64,000 nt of DNA, from the NCBI GenBank assembly GCA_023664775.1, contig JAMPEW010000002.1, positions 80,027 through 144,026 of the forward strand, given 5' to 3'. The stretch's first letter is position 1, and every line of letters starts with the position of its first letter. The translations under genes were made by a program, and so were the position numbers. This DNA is from Clostridium sp. (GTDB lineage Bacteria > Bacillota > Clostridia > Lachnospirales > Lachnospiraceae). The notes beneath the pieces were generated by a model. The model was not told the origin of the DNA and did not search any database. It was given only the letters and a program-made list of their open reading frames with translations. Shown in pieces: positions 16,351 through 25,999 of this stretch.

Positions 16351-17571
16351 TCACAGCTCTTGTGAAACCTGAAAGATATAAAATTTCAGATAATAGGACT
16401 CCTCCGCCGCCCACAATATCGGATGGTCGGGTGCCTGCGTCTTAAACTCAACCTGTCTGAGCCTTTTGTGTACATTGCCCGCCGCCTGACGGATTGTCCT
16501 TGTGAAAAGCTCGTAATCCATAAAATGCGAGCAGGAGCAGGTCACAAGAAAACCACCGTCACGGACAAGCTTCATGCCCCTCAAATTTATCTCACGATAG
16601 CCCTTCACTGCATTTTTTATAGAGCTTCTTGACTTTGTAAAAGCCGGTGGGTCAAGTATTACCACGTCATAGGTTTTCCCCTCCTGCTCCATTCTCGGAA
16701 GAAAATCAAATACATCGTCACATACAAAATGTACCCTGTCTTCAAGAAAATTAAGCCTTGCATTTTCCTTTGCCTGCTTTATCGCAAGCTCCGAGGCATC
16801 AACACCAACAACAGATTTTGCGCCTGCCACTGCCGCATTTAATGCAAAGGATCCCGTATGGGTAAAGCAGTCCAATACCTCCGCATCCTTACAGATGCCG
16901 TGTATGGCTTTCCTGTTATATTTTTGGTCAAGGAAAAAGCCGGTCTTTTGTCCGTCCTCAACATCAACAATGTATTTCACTCCGTTTTCAACGATTTGAA
17001 CCTTTGTGTCAAACGGCGCTCCAATAAAGCCCTTGCTTCTTTGCATGCCTTCCTTTTCCCTTACCTTGGCATCGCTCCGCTCATAAACGCCCCTTATGGA
17101 AATGCCGTCCTCCGCAAGAATTTCCTTCAGTATTTCAACAATGTCAAGCTTCAGCCTGTCTATTCCAAGTGCAAGAGACTCAACGACAAGCACGTCCTCA
17201 AACTTATCTATGACAATGCCGGGCAGAAAATCAGCCTCGCCAAATATAAGCCTGCAACAGCTTATATCTACCGTTTTCTTTCTGTATTCCCATGCATTTT
17301 TTATTCTCAAACGCAAAAAATTGCTGTCAAGCTCCTGCTTCGCATTTCTTGTCAGCATTCTTATCATAATCTTTGATTTTCTGTTTATAAAGCCTTTTCC
17401 CATAGGGTATCCGTCAAAATCACGGACAATTACAATATCTCCGTCCCCGCAAACACCCATAACACTCTCAAGCTCATTATCATATATCCATGCGCCGCCT
17501 GCCTTTAAGGTTCTTCCCTCGCCCTTTTTCAGCACAGCGACTGCATTTGCTTCATATTTTTTGTATTCCAT
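16351..17571 (-). CDS. rlmI: Class I rRNA large-subunit methyltransferase (RlmI family, 23S m5C)
   Basis: This 406-residue protein has an N-terminal PUA-like domain (LKAGGAWIYDNELESVMG) and a C-terminal Rossmann methyltransferase. The SAM site is DCFTHTGSFALNAA, the motif IV is VILDPPAFTKS, and LVTCSCSH carries the catalytic-region Cys. The family methylates cytosine in 23S rRNA (position 1962 in E. coli). The ATG begins one base after the stop of the DUF4037/DUF4125 gene with GAGGG upstream, so translation is probably coupled. Confidence 0.9.
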   Translation of the reverse strand: MEYKKYEANAVAVLKKGEGRTLKAGGAWIYDNELESVMGVCGDGDIVIVRDFDGYPMGKGFINRKSKIMIRMLTRNAKQELDSNFLRLRIKNAWEYRKKTVDISCCRLIFGEADFLPGIVIDKFEDVLVVESLALGIDRLKLDIVEILKEILAEDGISIRGVYERSDAKVREKEGMQRSKGFIGAPFDTKVQIVENGVKYIVDVEDGQKTGFFLDQKYNRKAIHGICKDAEVLDCFTHTGSFALNAAVAGAKSVVGVDASELAIKQAKENARLNFLEDRVHFVCDDVFDFLPRMEQEGKTYDVVILDPPAFTKSRSSIKNAVKGYREINLRGMKLVRDGGFLVTCSCSHFMDYELFTRTIRQAAGNVHKRLRQVEFKTQAPDHPILWAAEESYYLKFYIFQVSQEL

Positions 17572-17572
17572 A

Positions 17573-20386
17573 TTAGTTTCCCTCTGTAAGCTCCAGCCTC
17601 AGCTCTGCCTCCGTCACAGACTCATATCCATATCCCTTAGCCGTGTTATTCATAATAATGTATGCAAGATTTTTGCCCTGTCTTTGTGTATCTACAATAA
17701 ACCTTCCATACAGCACAAGCGTTTCGTCTGAATATGTGCCAAGCTCTCCACGGAGATATGTCTCATATGACGTATCAAACGCATTATCCTCAGATGTATG
17801 GATGCTTCTTGCATTTCCTGCCATTTTCGGGAAATTCTTAGCAAACTCCTCCATCCATTCCACCTGTATTTTAATGATTTCCTCCTGAATGGCTATCCTT
17901 GACGCATCTCTTACTGGAAGGCTGTCCCTAAGCTCCTCAAATCTTACCGGTGCCGTTGATTCCATCATGCGGGCATACTTCTCCGTTATAAGGTTCCAGC
18001 CTCTTTCCTCGGCATCCATCAAATCGCTGCGGAAGCTCTCCAAAAGCTCCTCGGTCCATGCGTCATACTGGCTGCGGCGCATCAGGGAAAATGTATTCCA
18101 ATCGTCCTGACACTCTGCCCTGCCGCCTTCATTTTTCGTCTTGTCAAATTGCTGCCATTCACGGCTTATAATATCCTGAACAAGCTCCTCCTTTGTCATT
18201 CTTTTATTTCTTCTCTCCATTTTTTCACTGACAATTTTTTCGATTTCCAGCTCATCCGTCGCCTCGTCCACCAATAGGCTTTCGTCAGGCTCCACAATGA
18301 AAGCCTCCTGCTGATTTGATGCCATTCCCTTTGCCGCATTATCAACAAGCATCTGACAGTAATGATCCAAAAATGTACTTTTGCCTGTTATAAGTCCTTG
18401 TGCGACAAGCTCGCCCTGAATCCTTCTTGCAACAGCCTCAAAGGACACAGCCACAGCATCGTCCTCATTTATGGAATACGGATTATATTTTTTATTTTCC
18501 CATGCATCTATCTGACAAGGCAGCTTTGCAATATTATCAAGCATAATTGATAAATCCTTCAGCTTACGCAGTGTATTCATGCCCCTGCGCATCCATTTAT
18601 AATAAGGCGCATATTCCTTATCAAGAATATAAGCAATCCTCATAGCGCTCTCGGATGCCTTTGCAATGCATATCATGGCAGAGGGATAATCTGCCCTTGC
18701 CATCATGCGCTCATAGTTGCTCTGTGCATATTGGGAAAAATTGTGAAGCTCTCCTGCAAGTTTAAGAAGCCATATGTTTCTTGGATAATAGTTAAGAAGC
18801 TGCTCCCTTATTTTTGTGAACTCTCCCAAATCATCCCTGAAAATATGACCGTTTACAGCAGCCGCCAAGCCCTCGTCCCCTGCAACATTCCAAGTATAGT
18901 CATCTATGCTTGAAAAGTCAGATATAACATTTTTTCCTGTATCTGCAACAGCAGAATATGCAAATATAAGCCTGTTATAAAAATCTGAAATCCGAAACAC
19001 GCCTCTCCTGCCGTCTATAAATCTGTTTGAAGGCTTCCCGCTGTCCTCCTCAGTATTATCATTTTGCATCACATAATATTTTGCGTACCTTGTAAGTATA
19101 TTTTCATATTCAAACTGTAATCTTCCAGATATAGCGTCATAGTCCTCATCAGAAAGCCACATACAAAAGCCGACCTCGTAATCATGATCCATTGAAATTT
19201 CATCGTCAAAGCCAAAGCAGTCTGAACCCTCGCCAACAAGACCCACTGCAATTCTGTCCTCATACTGCGGGAAAACCCTGTGTATCATAGGAGCGCCCTG
19301 CTCCCTGTAAAATGCCCTGCAACGCTGCATGTTGTTCTTGTAATATTTTATTTCAGGTGCATCCTCGTCCTCACTATCTGTTCTTTCCACAGATTCATTT
19401 TCAGTATTTTCAGCAATCCCGGAATATACCGTTTCCTCCACTTCCATTCCTTTTTCTTCTGTGCCCTGTTCCTCTGCGCCCTGCTCACGTGTCGTTTTTT
19501 CCTCATCATAGAACACGGAATCAGCAACATTCATTTCCATCTCGGCTCTCCTGAATGCGCTCTCGTATTTTTCCTGTATTCTGTCATAAGCTTCTGTTTT
19601 TCCCACATGCTTCTCAAGCTCTGCCATGGCTCTGCCGTAATACTTGGTTGCACCAATATAGTCCGCCTTCATGTATACTGCATCTCCCATTGCGGCAAGG
19701 GCTGCACTGTAATGGAAATCCTTTCCGCCGTCCTTCTCATATATTTTAAGTGCATGATTCAGGTAGCTCATAGCCTCCCTGTATGTAGCGTCGGCTTCCC
19801 GCTCCCGCTCACTACCATGCAATCCATTTTTTTCATCCTGACTTATCTTGAACATGGTTACTGCGAGGTTCGTCCTTGTTGTAGCCTGCTCTACCATTGC
19901 ATTTGGGTACCTGTCAACAATTCTCAGTGCCCGCTTCAGCATATCCTCAGCACTGTCAAAATCGTCCATCTCCTGATATAAAAGGCTCCAGTTGTTATAT
20001 AAGCTTGCATAATTAAATTCATTTGGGGATAAATTTTGATTGTAAATGTTCTCAACCTTGGAATAAAGGTCAAGGGAATCCTTTAACATTCCGTAAGCTC
20101 TGTAGGCATTTGCAACATTAAGCAGACTTGTAGCATACTCAACCGTATCTGCAAGTCCCATTCTGTTCATAATATCTATGGTATAACGACAGCCTTCCTT
20201 CCCCTTTTCGTTTTGGCTCGTATCCCTGCAAAAGCCAATAAACTCGTTTAAGAGGGTTATAACAGAATAATAATCCGGTTCCTCATATGCTTCCTCTATG
20301 CACGAAACCAAATAGCCCTCTATCTCCTCCAACGTATTCTTGCCAAACATGCTGTCATATTCCAAAAGTACCCTGTTTACATCCAT
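17573..20386 (-). CDS. TPR - DUF4037 (nucleotidyltransferase-like) - DUF4125 protein
   Basis: This 937-residue protein has three parts. Residues ~40-290 hold tetratricopeptide-like repeats. An acidic linker follows (300-345). Residues ~350-690 resemble DUF4037, with LVGEGSDCFGFDDEISMDHD, the G-S-D pattern of the nucleotidyltransferase fold. The C-terminal ~200 residues match DUF4125 (REWQQFDKTKNEGGRAECQD and EKYARMMES). The family is typical of Lachnospiraceae and relatives and has no known function; a nucleotide transfer reaction on a partner held by the TPRs is plausible. GGAGG precedes the ATG. It is directly coupled to rlmI. Confidence 0.82.
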   Translation of the reverse strand: MDVNRVLLEYDSMFGKNTLEEIEGYLVSCIEEAYEEPDYYSVITLLNEFIGFCRDTSQNEKGKEGCRYTIDIMNRMGLADTVEYATSLLNVANAYRAYGMLKDSLDLYSKVENIYNQNLSPNEFNYASLYNNWSLLYQEMDDFDSAEDMLKRALRIVDRYPNAMVEQATTRTNLAVTMFKISQDEKNGLHGSEREREADATYREAMSYLNHALKIYEKDGGKDFHYSAALAAMGDAVYMKADYIGATKYYGRAMAELEKHVGKTEAYDRIQEKYESAFRRAEMEMNVADSVFYDEEKTTREQGAEEQGTEEKGMEVEETVYSGIAENTENESVERTDSEDEDAPEIKYYKNNMQRCRAFYREQGAPMIHRVFPQYEDRIAVGLVGEGSDCFGFDDEISMDHDYEVGFCMWLSDEDYDAISGRLQFEYENILTRYAKYYVMQNDNTEEDSGKPSNRFIDGRRGVFRISDFYNRLIFAYSAVADTGKNVISDFSSIDDYTWNVAGDEGLAAAVNGHIFRDDLGEFTKIREQLLNYYPRNIWLLKLAGELHNFSQYAQSNYERMMARADYPSAMICIAKASESAMRIAYILDKEYAPYYKWMRRGMNTLRKLKDLSIMLDNIAKLPCQIDAWENKKYNPYSINEDDAVAVSFEAVARRIQGELVAQGLITGKSTFLDHYCQMLVDNAAKGMASNQQEAFIVEPDESLLVDEATDELEIEKIVSEKMERRNKRMTKEELVQDIISREWQQFDKTKNEGGRAECQDDWNTFSLMRRSQYDAWTEELLESFRSDLMDAEERGWNLITEKYARMMESTAPVRFEELRDSLPVRDASRIAIQEEIIKIQVEWMEEFAKNFPKMAGNARSIHTSEDNAFDTSYETYLRGELGTYSDETLVLYGRFIVDTQRQGKNLAYIIMNNTAKGYGYESVTEAELRLELTEGN

Positions 20387-20466
20387 AACCTGCCTCCAAA
20401 TGCAACTACAACATTTTACATACTACCCCAAATACATATTTTAACACAAATTTCGACGTTTTTCCA

Positions 20467-21312
20467 CTATTTTAATCCCACATTTTCAATAACCTTATAA
20501 ATTTCATCAAGCCATGCACCCTCAAAGTCCTCGATATCGCCTGCATCCACCTGTTTTCTTAATTTTGGCTCTATCGGTATCTTCGCAATATTTTGAATAC
20601 CATACTCCTCTGCCGTCTTAGCAAGACTGCTCTTACCAAATATATAATGCTTTTCATTACAATTATCACATACAAAATACGACATGTTTTCCACAATTCC
20701 AAGCACAGGTATATGCATCATTTCCGCCATGCGGACGGCTTTGCCGACAATCATGGACACTAAATCCTGAGGCGAGGTCACGACTATAATACCATCTATG
20801 GGAAGCGACTGAAATACCGTAAGCGGCACATCCCCTGTTCCGGGCGGGCAATCCACAAACATGCAGTCAATGTCTCCCCAAAGCACGTCACTCCAAAACT
20901 GCTTTACCGTTCCTGCAAGTATGGGACCCCTCCATATCACAGGCGCGCCTGCATCCTCCAGCAAAAGATTGATGGACATAAGCTTAATACCTGTTTTCGT
21001 CTCCACAGGAATGATATTGTCCTCCTTGGCATATGCGTTTTCTTCCTCAAGCTTAAAGGTTTTCGGTATGGACGGTCCCGTTATATCCGCATCTATTATC
21101 GCCGTCTTATTTCCTGCCCTTTGGGAAAGCACGGACAAAAGCGCCGTGACTAAGGATTTACCCACGCCTCCTTTTCCACTTACAACTGCTATTACCTTTT
21201 TTATGCTTGATTTTGCATTTTCCGGTGCAAGAAAGCTCTGTGCACTCTGCGTTGTTCTATCTGCGCAATCCTTTCCACAGGAGTCACAGTCATGTGTACA
21301 TTCCTCACTCAT
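20467..21312 (-). CDS. mrp: Mrp/NBP35 family P-loop ATPase (Fe-S cluster carrier)
   Basis: This 281-residue protein opens with a Cys-rich tail (CTHDCDSCGKDCADR) and then the deviant Walker A SGKGGVGKS at about residue 45. VDCPPGTGD is the switch region, and CDNCNEKH carries the CxxC that bridges an iron-sulfur cluster between two subunits. Mrp/ApbC/NBP35 proteins load Fe-S clusters onto target proteins in the cytoplasm. GGAGG precedes the ATG. The next gene upstream ends 11 bases away, so the two form an operon. Confidence 0.93.
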   Translation of the reverse strand: MSEECTHDCDSCGKDCADRTTQSAQSFLAPENAKSSIKKVIAVVSGKGGVGKSLVTALLSVLSQRAGNKTAIIDADITGPSIPKTFKLEEENAYAKEDNIIPVETKTGIKLMSINLLLEDAGAPVIWRGPILAGTVKQFWSDVLWGDIDCMFVDCPPGTGDVPLTVFQSLPIDGIIVVTSPQDLVSMIVGKAVRMAEMMHIPVLGIVENMSYFVCDNCNEKHYIFGKSSLAKTAEEYGIQNIAKIPIEPKLRKQVDAGDIEDFEGAWLDEIYKVIENVGLK

Positions 21313-21323
21313 ATTTCAACCTC

Positions 21324-21857
21324 CTAAAATCCAAAGCTTAAATAATCATCCTCCGTAAAGCGGTGGTAACTGGCATGGCATCCCTCAAATTTAATACAAT
21401 ACCTGTAATCATTTGGTTTGCCGTCCGTAAAATAAATGAGATAGTCAAATTCCCCATTTTCTATTTTTGTCACCGTCACCTTTTCCGAATATTGCCTAAA
21501 AACGCCTGCTATATCTTCCAAGGTGCAGCCGTGTCTTGATACCGCCTCAATAAAGCTTTTCAAAAAAACATTTTCCCCCATATGCGCATGGACGTAATCT
21601 GCACCCTCAGGCGGAATGGCGATACAAAACCGTTCCTTTCTATTTGAAATTCCAAGCTTGCCTAAATACTCCTTTGCATATTCCGAAAATTCAGACAAGC
21701 TTATATTCATTCCATAAATATCGCTGTCGGTGCCGAGAAGGCTGTTTAGTGATTTCAGCGGATAGTACAGATAGATTACTTCACTGCGGTATCCAAGCTT
21801 TATCTGTTCCTCGGCAACAACGTCCATAATATTCTGCAACAATTTTTTGTAATTCAT
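21324..21857 (-). CDS. Conserved hypothetical protein (possibly DUF3877)
   Basis: This 177-residue soluble protein has no motif I can tie to a reaction. Its start, MNYKKLLQNIMDVVAEEQIK followed by LGYRSEVIYLYYPL, resembles DUF3877, a Lachnospiraceae family, from memory only. The C-terminal part, FDYLIYFTDGKPNDYRYCIK, looks like mixed beta sheet. It overlaps the ribosome binding region of mrp and is probably co-transcribed with it. Confidence 0.65.
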   Translation of the reverse strand: MNYKKLLQNIMDVVAEEQIKLGYRSEVIYLYYPLKSLNSLLGTDSDIYGMNISLSEFSEYAKEYLGKLGISNRKERFCIAIPPEGADYVHAHMGENVFLKSFIEAVSRHGCTLEDIAGVFRQYSEKVTVTKIENGEFDYLIYFTDGKPNDYRYCIKFEGCHASYHRFTEDDYLSFGF

Positions 21858-21890
21858 TTTGTCTCTCCTTCACAAGCTGCTTTATCCATA

Positions 21891-22727
21891 TTATGCCTGA
21901 ATGACATGATTCATATTTCCCATGTGGTAGCCTTCCAAATCAAGCGCCACATAGGAAAACCCTATTTCCCTGAAATATTTATGTATTCTTTTACGGTTAT
22001 CCTCCTCCATAAGCCTTGAAAATTCTTCAGGCAATATCTCAATTCTTGCAGTAAATCCGTCTTTCTGTCCATGAATACGCACACGAAGCTGGCGAAAGCC
22101 CATTTCAAAAAGAAGCTGCTCCGCCTTATCAACCATGGCAAGCTTTTCCCTATTGATGGTTTCCCCATATACAAATCGTGAGGCAAGGCAGGCAAGGGAC
22201 GGCTTGTTCCATGTAGAAAGTCCAAGCTTCCTTGAAAGCGCTCTTATATCTTCCTTGTAAAGACCTGCATATTGCAGCGGGCTTTTAATATTTAACTCCC
22301 TGACTGCCGCCATTCCGGGACGGTAATCTCCATTGTCATCCATGTTGGAACCGTCAACAACATGCTTGATATTGTTGTCCCCAGCTATTTTTATAATCTG
22401 CTCAAACAAACGGCGTTTGCAGAGATAGCAGCGGTTCGGCGGATTATTTTTAAAGTCCTCTATTTCTGATTCATTATGGTTAAACGTAATCTGTTTTATG
22501 CCATATTTTACACAAAATTCCTCTGCCTCCCTCTGCTCTCTCTCAGGGAACAAGGCAGAAGCTGCCGTAACTGCAACGACATGATCCGTTCCGAGCACAT
22601 CTGCTGCCACTTTAAGAAGGAACGCAGAATCAACCCCGCCTGAAAATGCAACCACAACACGTTCAAGCGAGGCAAGATACTCCTTTAATATATTATATTT
22701 CCTGTCGGTTTCCGATTGTTCTACCAT
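21891..22727 (-). CDS. larE: LarE: sacrificial sulfur transferase (nickel-pincer cofactor)
   Basis: This 278-residue protein has the PP-loop FSGGVDSAFLLKVA near the N-terminus, CYLCKRRLF and KPSLACLASRFVYGE. The Cys in ACLASR matches the sulfur-donating Cys of LarE, which gives its own sulfur to the nickel-pincer nucleotide cofactor of lactate racemase and other LarA-type enzymes. larA, larB and larC are not in the window. I start at 22727 (MVEQSETD), which has AAGGAG seven bases upstream, rather than an in-frame codon at 22766. Confidence 0.9.
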   Translation of the reverse strand: MVEQSETDRKYNILKEYLASLERVVVAFSGGVDSAFLLKVAADVLGTDHVVAVTAASALFPEREQREAEEFCVKYGIKQITFNHNESEIEDFKNNPPNRCYLCKRRLFEQIIKIAGDNNIKHVVDGSNMDDNGDYRPGMAAVRELNIKSPLQYAGLYKEDIRALSRKLGLSTWNKPSLACLASRFVYGETINREKLAMVDKAEQLLFEMGFRQLRVRIHGQKDGFTARIEILPEEFSRLMEEDNRKRIHKYFREIGFSYVALDLEGYHMGNMNHVIQA

Positions 22728-22836
22728 GAAGACGCTCCTTAACTGCTTTAGAGATAATTTTAGCACACTATCACTTTTTTTGCATTATATCATTTATAAA
22801 ATATTCATGCACCCTAAAATCATTAAGCGCCGCCAT

Positions 22837-23739
22837 CTACCTTCCTCCGTATCTGCTTAATATGTCCACATAGCTCTGTCCCAAAATACTCAGGGGCATA
22901 TATTTTCGTTTAATATATCCGATTGTCATTTTGTCCTCTGTATCAAGAGGCACGGACTTATATTTCCCTCCGTTTAAATCCTCGCAGATAATACCTGAAC
23001 AAAGGGTATAGCCATTCAGCCCCACCATGAGATTTAACATGGTTGCCCTGTCGTCCGCTTTGATTATCTGCTTGTAATTCAGCGTGCTGAGCACCTCCTC
23101 GGCAAAGTAAAAGGAATTCTTCTCCCCCTGCTCAAAGGAAAGGCACGGATAATCTGAAAGCTCCTCAAATTTTATTTTCTTTCGTTTTGCCAGTGGATGC
23201 GTTCCTGACAGATAAACGGATATGCCGCATTCAAAAAGCGGAATAAACTCTAAGTCGTTTTCTGAAAATATTTTTTTCATCACCTTATCGTTAAATTCGT
23301 TTATGTACAAAACGCCAAGCTCGCTTCGGTAATTTTTTACATTGTCAATCACCTCGTAGGTTTTTGTCTCATGCACTGCAAGCTCATACTCATCAAGGGC
23401 AAATGTATTTGCAAGCTCCATGAATGCCTCAACAGCAAAGGAATAATGCTGCATGGACACGCTGAATTTCTTTTTGGAGGACTTTTCTTCATCGTACCGC
23501 TCCCGAATCAGCTTGTTCAGCTCCACCATCTGTCTTGCATAGCTAAGGAACTGCTCGCCCTCGGTTGTAATAACAATTCCCTTGTTCGTCCTGATAAACA
23601 ACTCTATTTTCAGCTCATGCTCCAAATCCTTTATGGCACCTGAAAGTGCAGGCTGGGACACAAACAATTCCTCCGCCGCCTTATTCATGGACTTTTTTTC
23701 TGCAATTTTTACAGCATATTCCAACTGTGTAAGGGTCAT
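22837..23739 (-). CDS. LysR family transcriptional regulator
   Basis: The first 65 residues are a LysR winged helix-turn-helix (LEYAVKIAEKKSMNKAAEEL, then FVSQPALSGAIKDLE). The rest is the substrate-binding-protein-like effector domain. It lies 26 bp downstream of the metY gene on the same strand, so it is probably co-transcribed and likely controls sulfur amino acid genes including metY. The effector (for example O-acetylhomoserine or O-acetylserine) is inference from this context. Confidence 0.92.
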   Translation of the reverse strand: MTLTQLEYAVKIAEKKSMNKAAEELFVSQPALSGAIKDLEHELKIELFIRTNKGIVITTEGEQFLSYARQMVELNKLIRERYDEEKSSKKKFSVSMQHYSFAVEAFMELANTFALDEYELAVHETKTYEVIDNVKNYRSELGVLYINEFNDKVMKKIFSENDLEFIPLFECGISVYLSGTHPLAKRKKIKFEELSDYPCLSFEQGEKNSFYFAEEVLSTLNYKQIIKADDRATMLNLMVGLNGYTLCSGIICEDLNGGKYKSVPLDTEDKMTIGYIKRKYMPLSILGQSYVDILSRYGGR

Positions 23740-23765
23740 ATTGTTTCCTCCAACGTATAAATGTA

Positions 23766-25070
23766 TTAAACGATTGCATCAAATGCCTCCGACAAAGCGG
23801 CAATCAGGTCGTTTACATTTTCTGTTCCTATGGAAAGACGGATTGTATTCGGCTTAATCCCTTGGTCTAAAAGCTCCTCCTCCGTAAGCTGCGAGTGGGT
23901 GGTGCTTGCAGGATGAATGACAAGAGATTTAGAATCCGCAACATTTGCAAGGAGTGAAAATATTGCAAGATTGTCAATAAACTTTTTCGCCGTCTCCCCA
24001 TCTCCCTTTATCTCAAATGTAAATATTGAGCCGCCTCCCTTTGGAAGATACTTCTTATAAAGCCTGTGGCTCGGTTCACTAGCGAGCGATGGATGATGCA
24101 CAGCCTCAACCTGCGGATGGTTATTCAAATACTCTACTATTTTCAGGGCATTTTCCACGTGTCTTTCAACTCTGAGGGACAGCGTTTCCAGTCCCTGAAG
24201 GAATAGGAATGCATGGAAAGGCGAAAGGGTTGATCCCGTATCACGAAGCAGTATCGCCCTTATGTATGTAACAAATGCAGCCGGTCCTGCCGCCTCTGCA
24301 AAGGACACTCCATGATAGCTCGGATTCGGCTCAGCTATCCAAGGATACCTTCCTGAAGCCTTCCAGTCGAAGCTGCCGCCATCTACGATAACGCCGCCTA
24401 TGGCAGTTCCGTGTCCACCGATGAATTTGGTTGCAGAATGTACAACAATATCTGCACCATATTCAATCGGACGAAGTACATACGGAGTTGCAAATGTGGA
24501 ATCGATAACAAGTGGTATTCCATGCTTATGCGCAATTCCTGCAACAGCTTCTATATCAATCAGGTTAGAATTTGGATTGCCCAGCGTTTCAATGAAAATC
24601 GCCTTTGTATTTTCCTGTATTGCATTTTCAAAGCTGTTTTCCTCCTCAGGGTCGACAAAGGTTGTGGAAATACCCGAGGATAACGGCAATGTATGTGCCA
24701 AAAGGTTATAGGTTCCACCGTAAATGTTTTTGGATGATACAATATGCTCTCCACTTTTTGCAAGAGCAAGTATTGTGTAATTGATTGCCGCTGCCCCTGA
24801 GGAAAGCGCAAGTGCCGCTGCCCCGCCTTCAAGTGCTGCTATTCTCTGCTCAAATATATCCTGCGTAGGATTTGTCAGCCTTCCGTATATGTTTCCTGCA
24901 TCACGAAGCCCAAACCTGTCAGCCGCATGCTGTGAATTATCAAACACAAATGATGTAGTTGCATATATCGGAACTGCCCTTGCTCCTGTTGCCGAATCAG
25001 GCTGCTCCTGTCCTATGTGTAACTGCTTTGTCTCAAAGCTCCAATTTTTTGAATCATTAATATTTGCCAT
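23766..25070 (-). CDS. metY: O-acetylhomoserine sulfhydrylase (PLP, Cys/Met metabolism)
   Basis: This 434-residue protein has the Cys/Met metabolism PLP fold. YGRLTNPTQDIFEQRIAALE is the N-terminal substrate loop, VIDSTFATPYVLRP holds the PLP-binding Asp, and VHSATKFIGGHG carries the Schiff-base Lys. Length and the N-terminal FETKQLHIGQEQP fit O-acetylhomoserine aminocarboxypropyltransferase, which makes homocysteine from O-acetylhomoserine and sulfide. The ATG at 25070 has GGAGG eight bases upstream; an in-frame ATG at 25085 is formed by that site itself. A LysR gene follows. Confidence 0.93.
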   Translation of the reverse strand: MANINDSKNWSFETKQLHIGQEQPDSATGARAVPIYATTSFVFDNSQHAADRFGLRDAGNIYGRLTNPTQDIFEQRIAALEGGAAALALSSGAAAINYTILALAKSGEHIVSSKNIYGGTYNLLAHTLPLSSGISTTFVDPEEENSFENAIQENTKAIFIETLGNPNSNLIDIEAVAGIAHKHGIPLVIDSTFATPYVLRPIEYGADIVVHSATKFIGGHGTAIGGVIVDGGSFDWKASGRYPWIAEPNPSYHGVSFAEAAGPAAFVTYIRAILLRDTGSTLSPFHAFLFLQGLETLSLRVERHVENALKIVEYLNNHPQVEAVHHPSLASEPSHRLYKKYLPKGGGSIFTFEIKGDGETAKKFIDNLAIFSLLANVADSKSLVIHPASTTHSQLTEEELLDQGIKPNTIRLSIGTENVNDLIAALSEAFDAIV

Positions 25071-25151
25071 ACTCATTACCTCCATATCATCAATTTATTT
25101 TTCCTATCATTTATTTCCTGTTCCCTGCAAGGTGTTCCATAAACTGTCCTT

Positions 25152-25200
25152 ATTATAAACATGAAGCTAAGCATTTGTCCAATACATGAAAGCTATGCTT
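25152..25200 (-). promoter_or_regulatory. Candidate metY promoter with repeated CATGAA(A)GCT motifs
   Basis: On the minus strand TTGGAC (25182-25177) and TATAAT (25157-25152) are 19 bp apart, slightly long. The plus-strand sequences CATGAAGCTAAGCAT (25160) and CATGAAAGCTATGCTT (25185) repeat with a 25-bp offset across this promoter. They could be sites for the LysR regulator downstream of metY. Confidence 0.4.
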
Positions 25201-25289
25201 GGTTATAAGCAAAAGTTATAGCAATTATATCACCATGTATGATAAAATTCCATGAAAAGAGGCTTGTACAATAGAAGGAGAAAACGAAA

Positions 25290-25799
25290 ATGAATATCAA
25301 TCTTGTTGAGACAATACTCGGTGTATTATTTGGAATTTTTTTATGTGTACTTGCTATTGTTGGCGGTATTCAATCTCTTATCAAATTAAATAAAAGCAAG
25401 AAAGCCGACTTTATGAACTGCGCAGCAAATTCCGAAGAACAAATCAAAAATCCCTCCTTCAGCGTTATTCGAACCATACTTTTTTGGGGACTGTTTATCT
25501 ATGGCATTTATGTTATCGCAGGCAATATAAACTATGGTCTTAATTCTGAATTCTACTCCGAGAGGCTTGAAGCAATTACCGACAACATCATGTACTATAC
25601 GCATTTCTGCTTTTTTGGTGTTTCCGCCATTATTATGATACTTACAGGCATTTACCGTCATTTGAAAATGGCAAAGCAGCAGGCACTTATTCCTGAAGCC
25701 CAACTACAGACTTATTTAAACGAGAAAAAAAGCAACCAAATAATGATTGCTTTCGGTGTTGTGATGCTTTTGGTAACTGTGCTTATATTGATTCAATAA
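25290..25799 (+). CDS. Four-TM membrane protein, unknown
   Basis: This 169-residue protein has four hydrophobic segments (about residues 6-28, 60-80, 105-125 and 148-168) and a GAAGGAG ribosome binding site. I recognise no family motif. It is divergent from metY and convergent, with a 17-bp overlap, to the small two-TM gene that follows fprA. Confidence 0.7.
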   Translation: MNINLVETILGVLFGIFLCVLAIVGGIQSLIKLNKSKKADFMNCAANSEEQIKNPSFSVIRTILFWGLFIYGIYVIAGNINYGLNSEFYSERLEAITDNIMYYTHFCFFGVSAIIMILTGIYRHLKMAKQQALIPEAQLQTYLNEKKSNQIMIAFGVVMLLVTVLILIQ

Positions 25800-25983
25800 C
25801 AAGGTCAAGAATTAAGAGCAACATGCCACATACAACCCAAACAATGCCTGCTTTTCGCACGTTTCCTACCTTTTTTGGATCGTCTCTATATTCCTTCTTT
25901 GTTGACTGCTTTGGAAAGGCAATCATAAAAATTCCAAAGAGAACCATACACGCCGAAAGAACATACTGCATCATATCATACAT
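25783..25983 (-). CDS. Small two-TM membrane protein
   Basis: This 66-residue protein starts MYDMMQYVLSACMVLFGIFM and has a second hydrophobic stretch, AGIVWVVCGMLLLILDLVI. I start at 25983, where GGAGG lies nine bases upstream and inside the end region of fprA; a longer in-frame start at 26034 would lie within fprA. It is probably translated from the fprA transcript. Function unknown. Confidence 0.65.
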   Translation of the reverse strand: MYDMMQYVLSACMVLFGIFMIAFPKQSTKKEYRDDPKKVGNVRKAGIVWVVCGMLLLILDLVIESI

Positions 25984-25999
25984 TTCTTTATCCTCCCGT

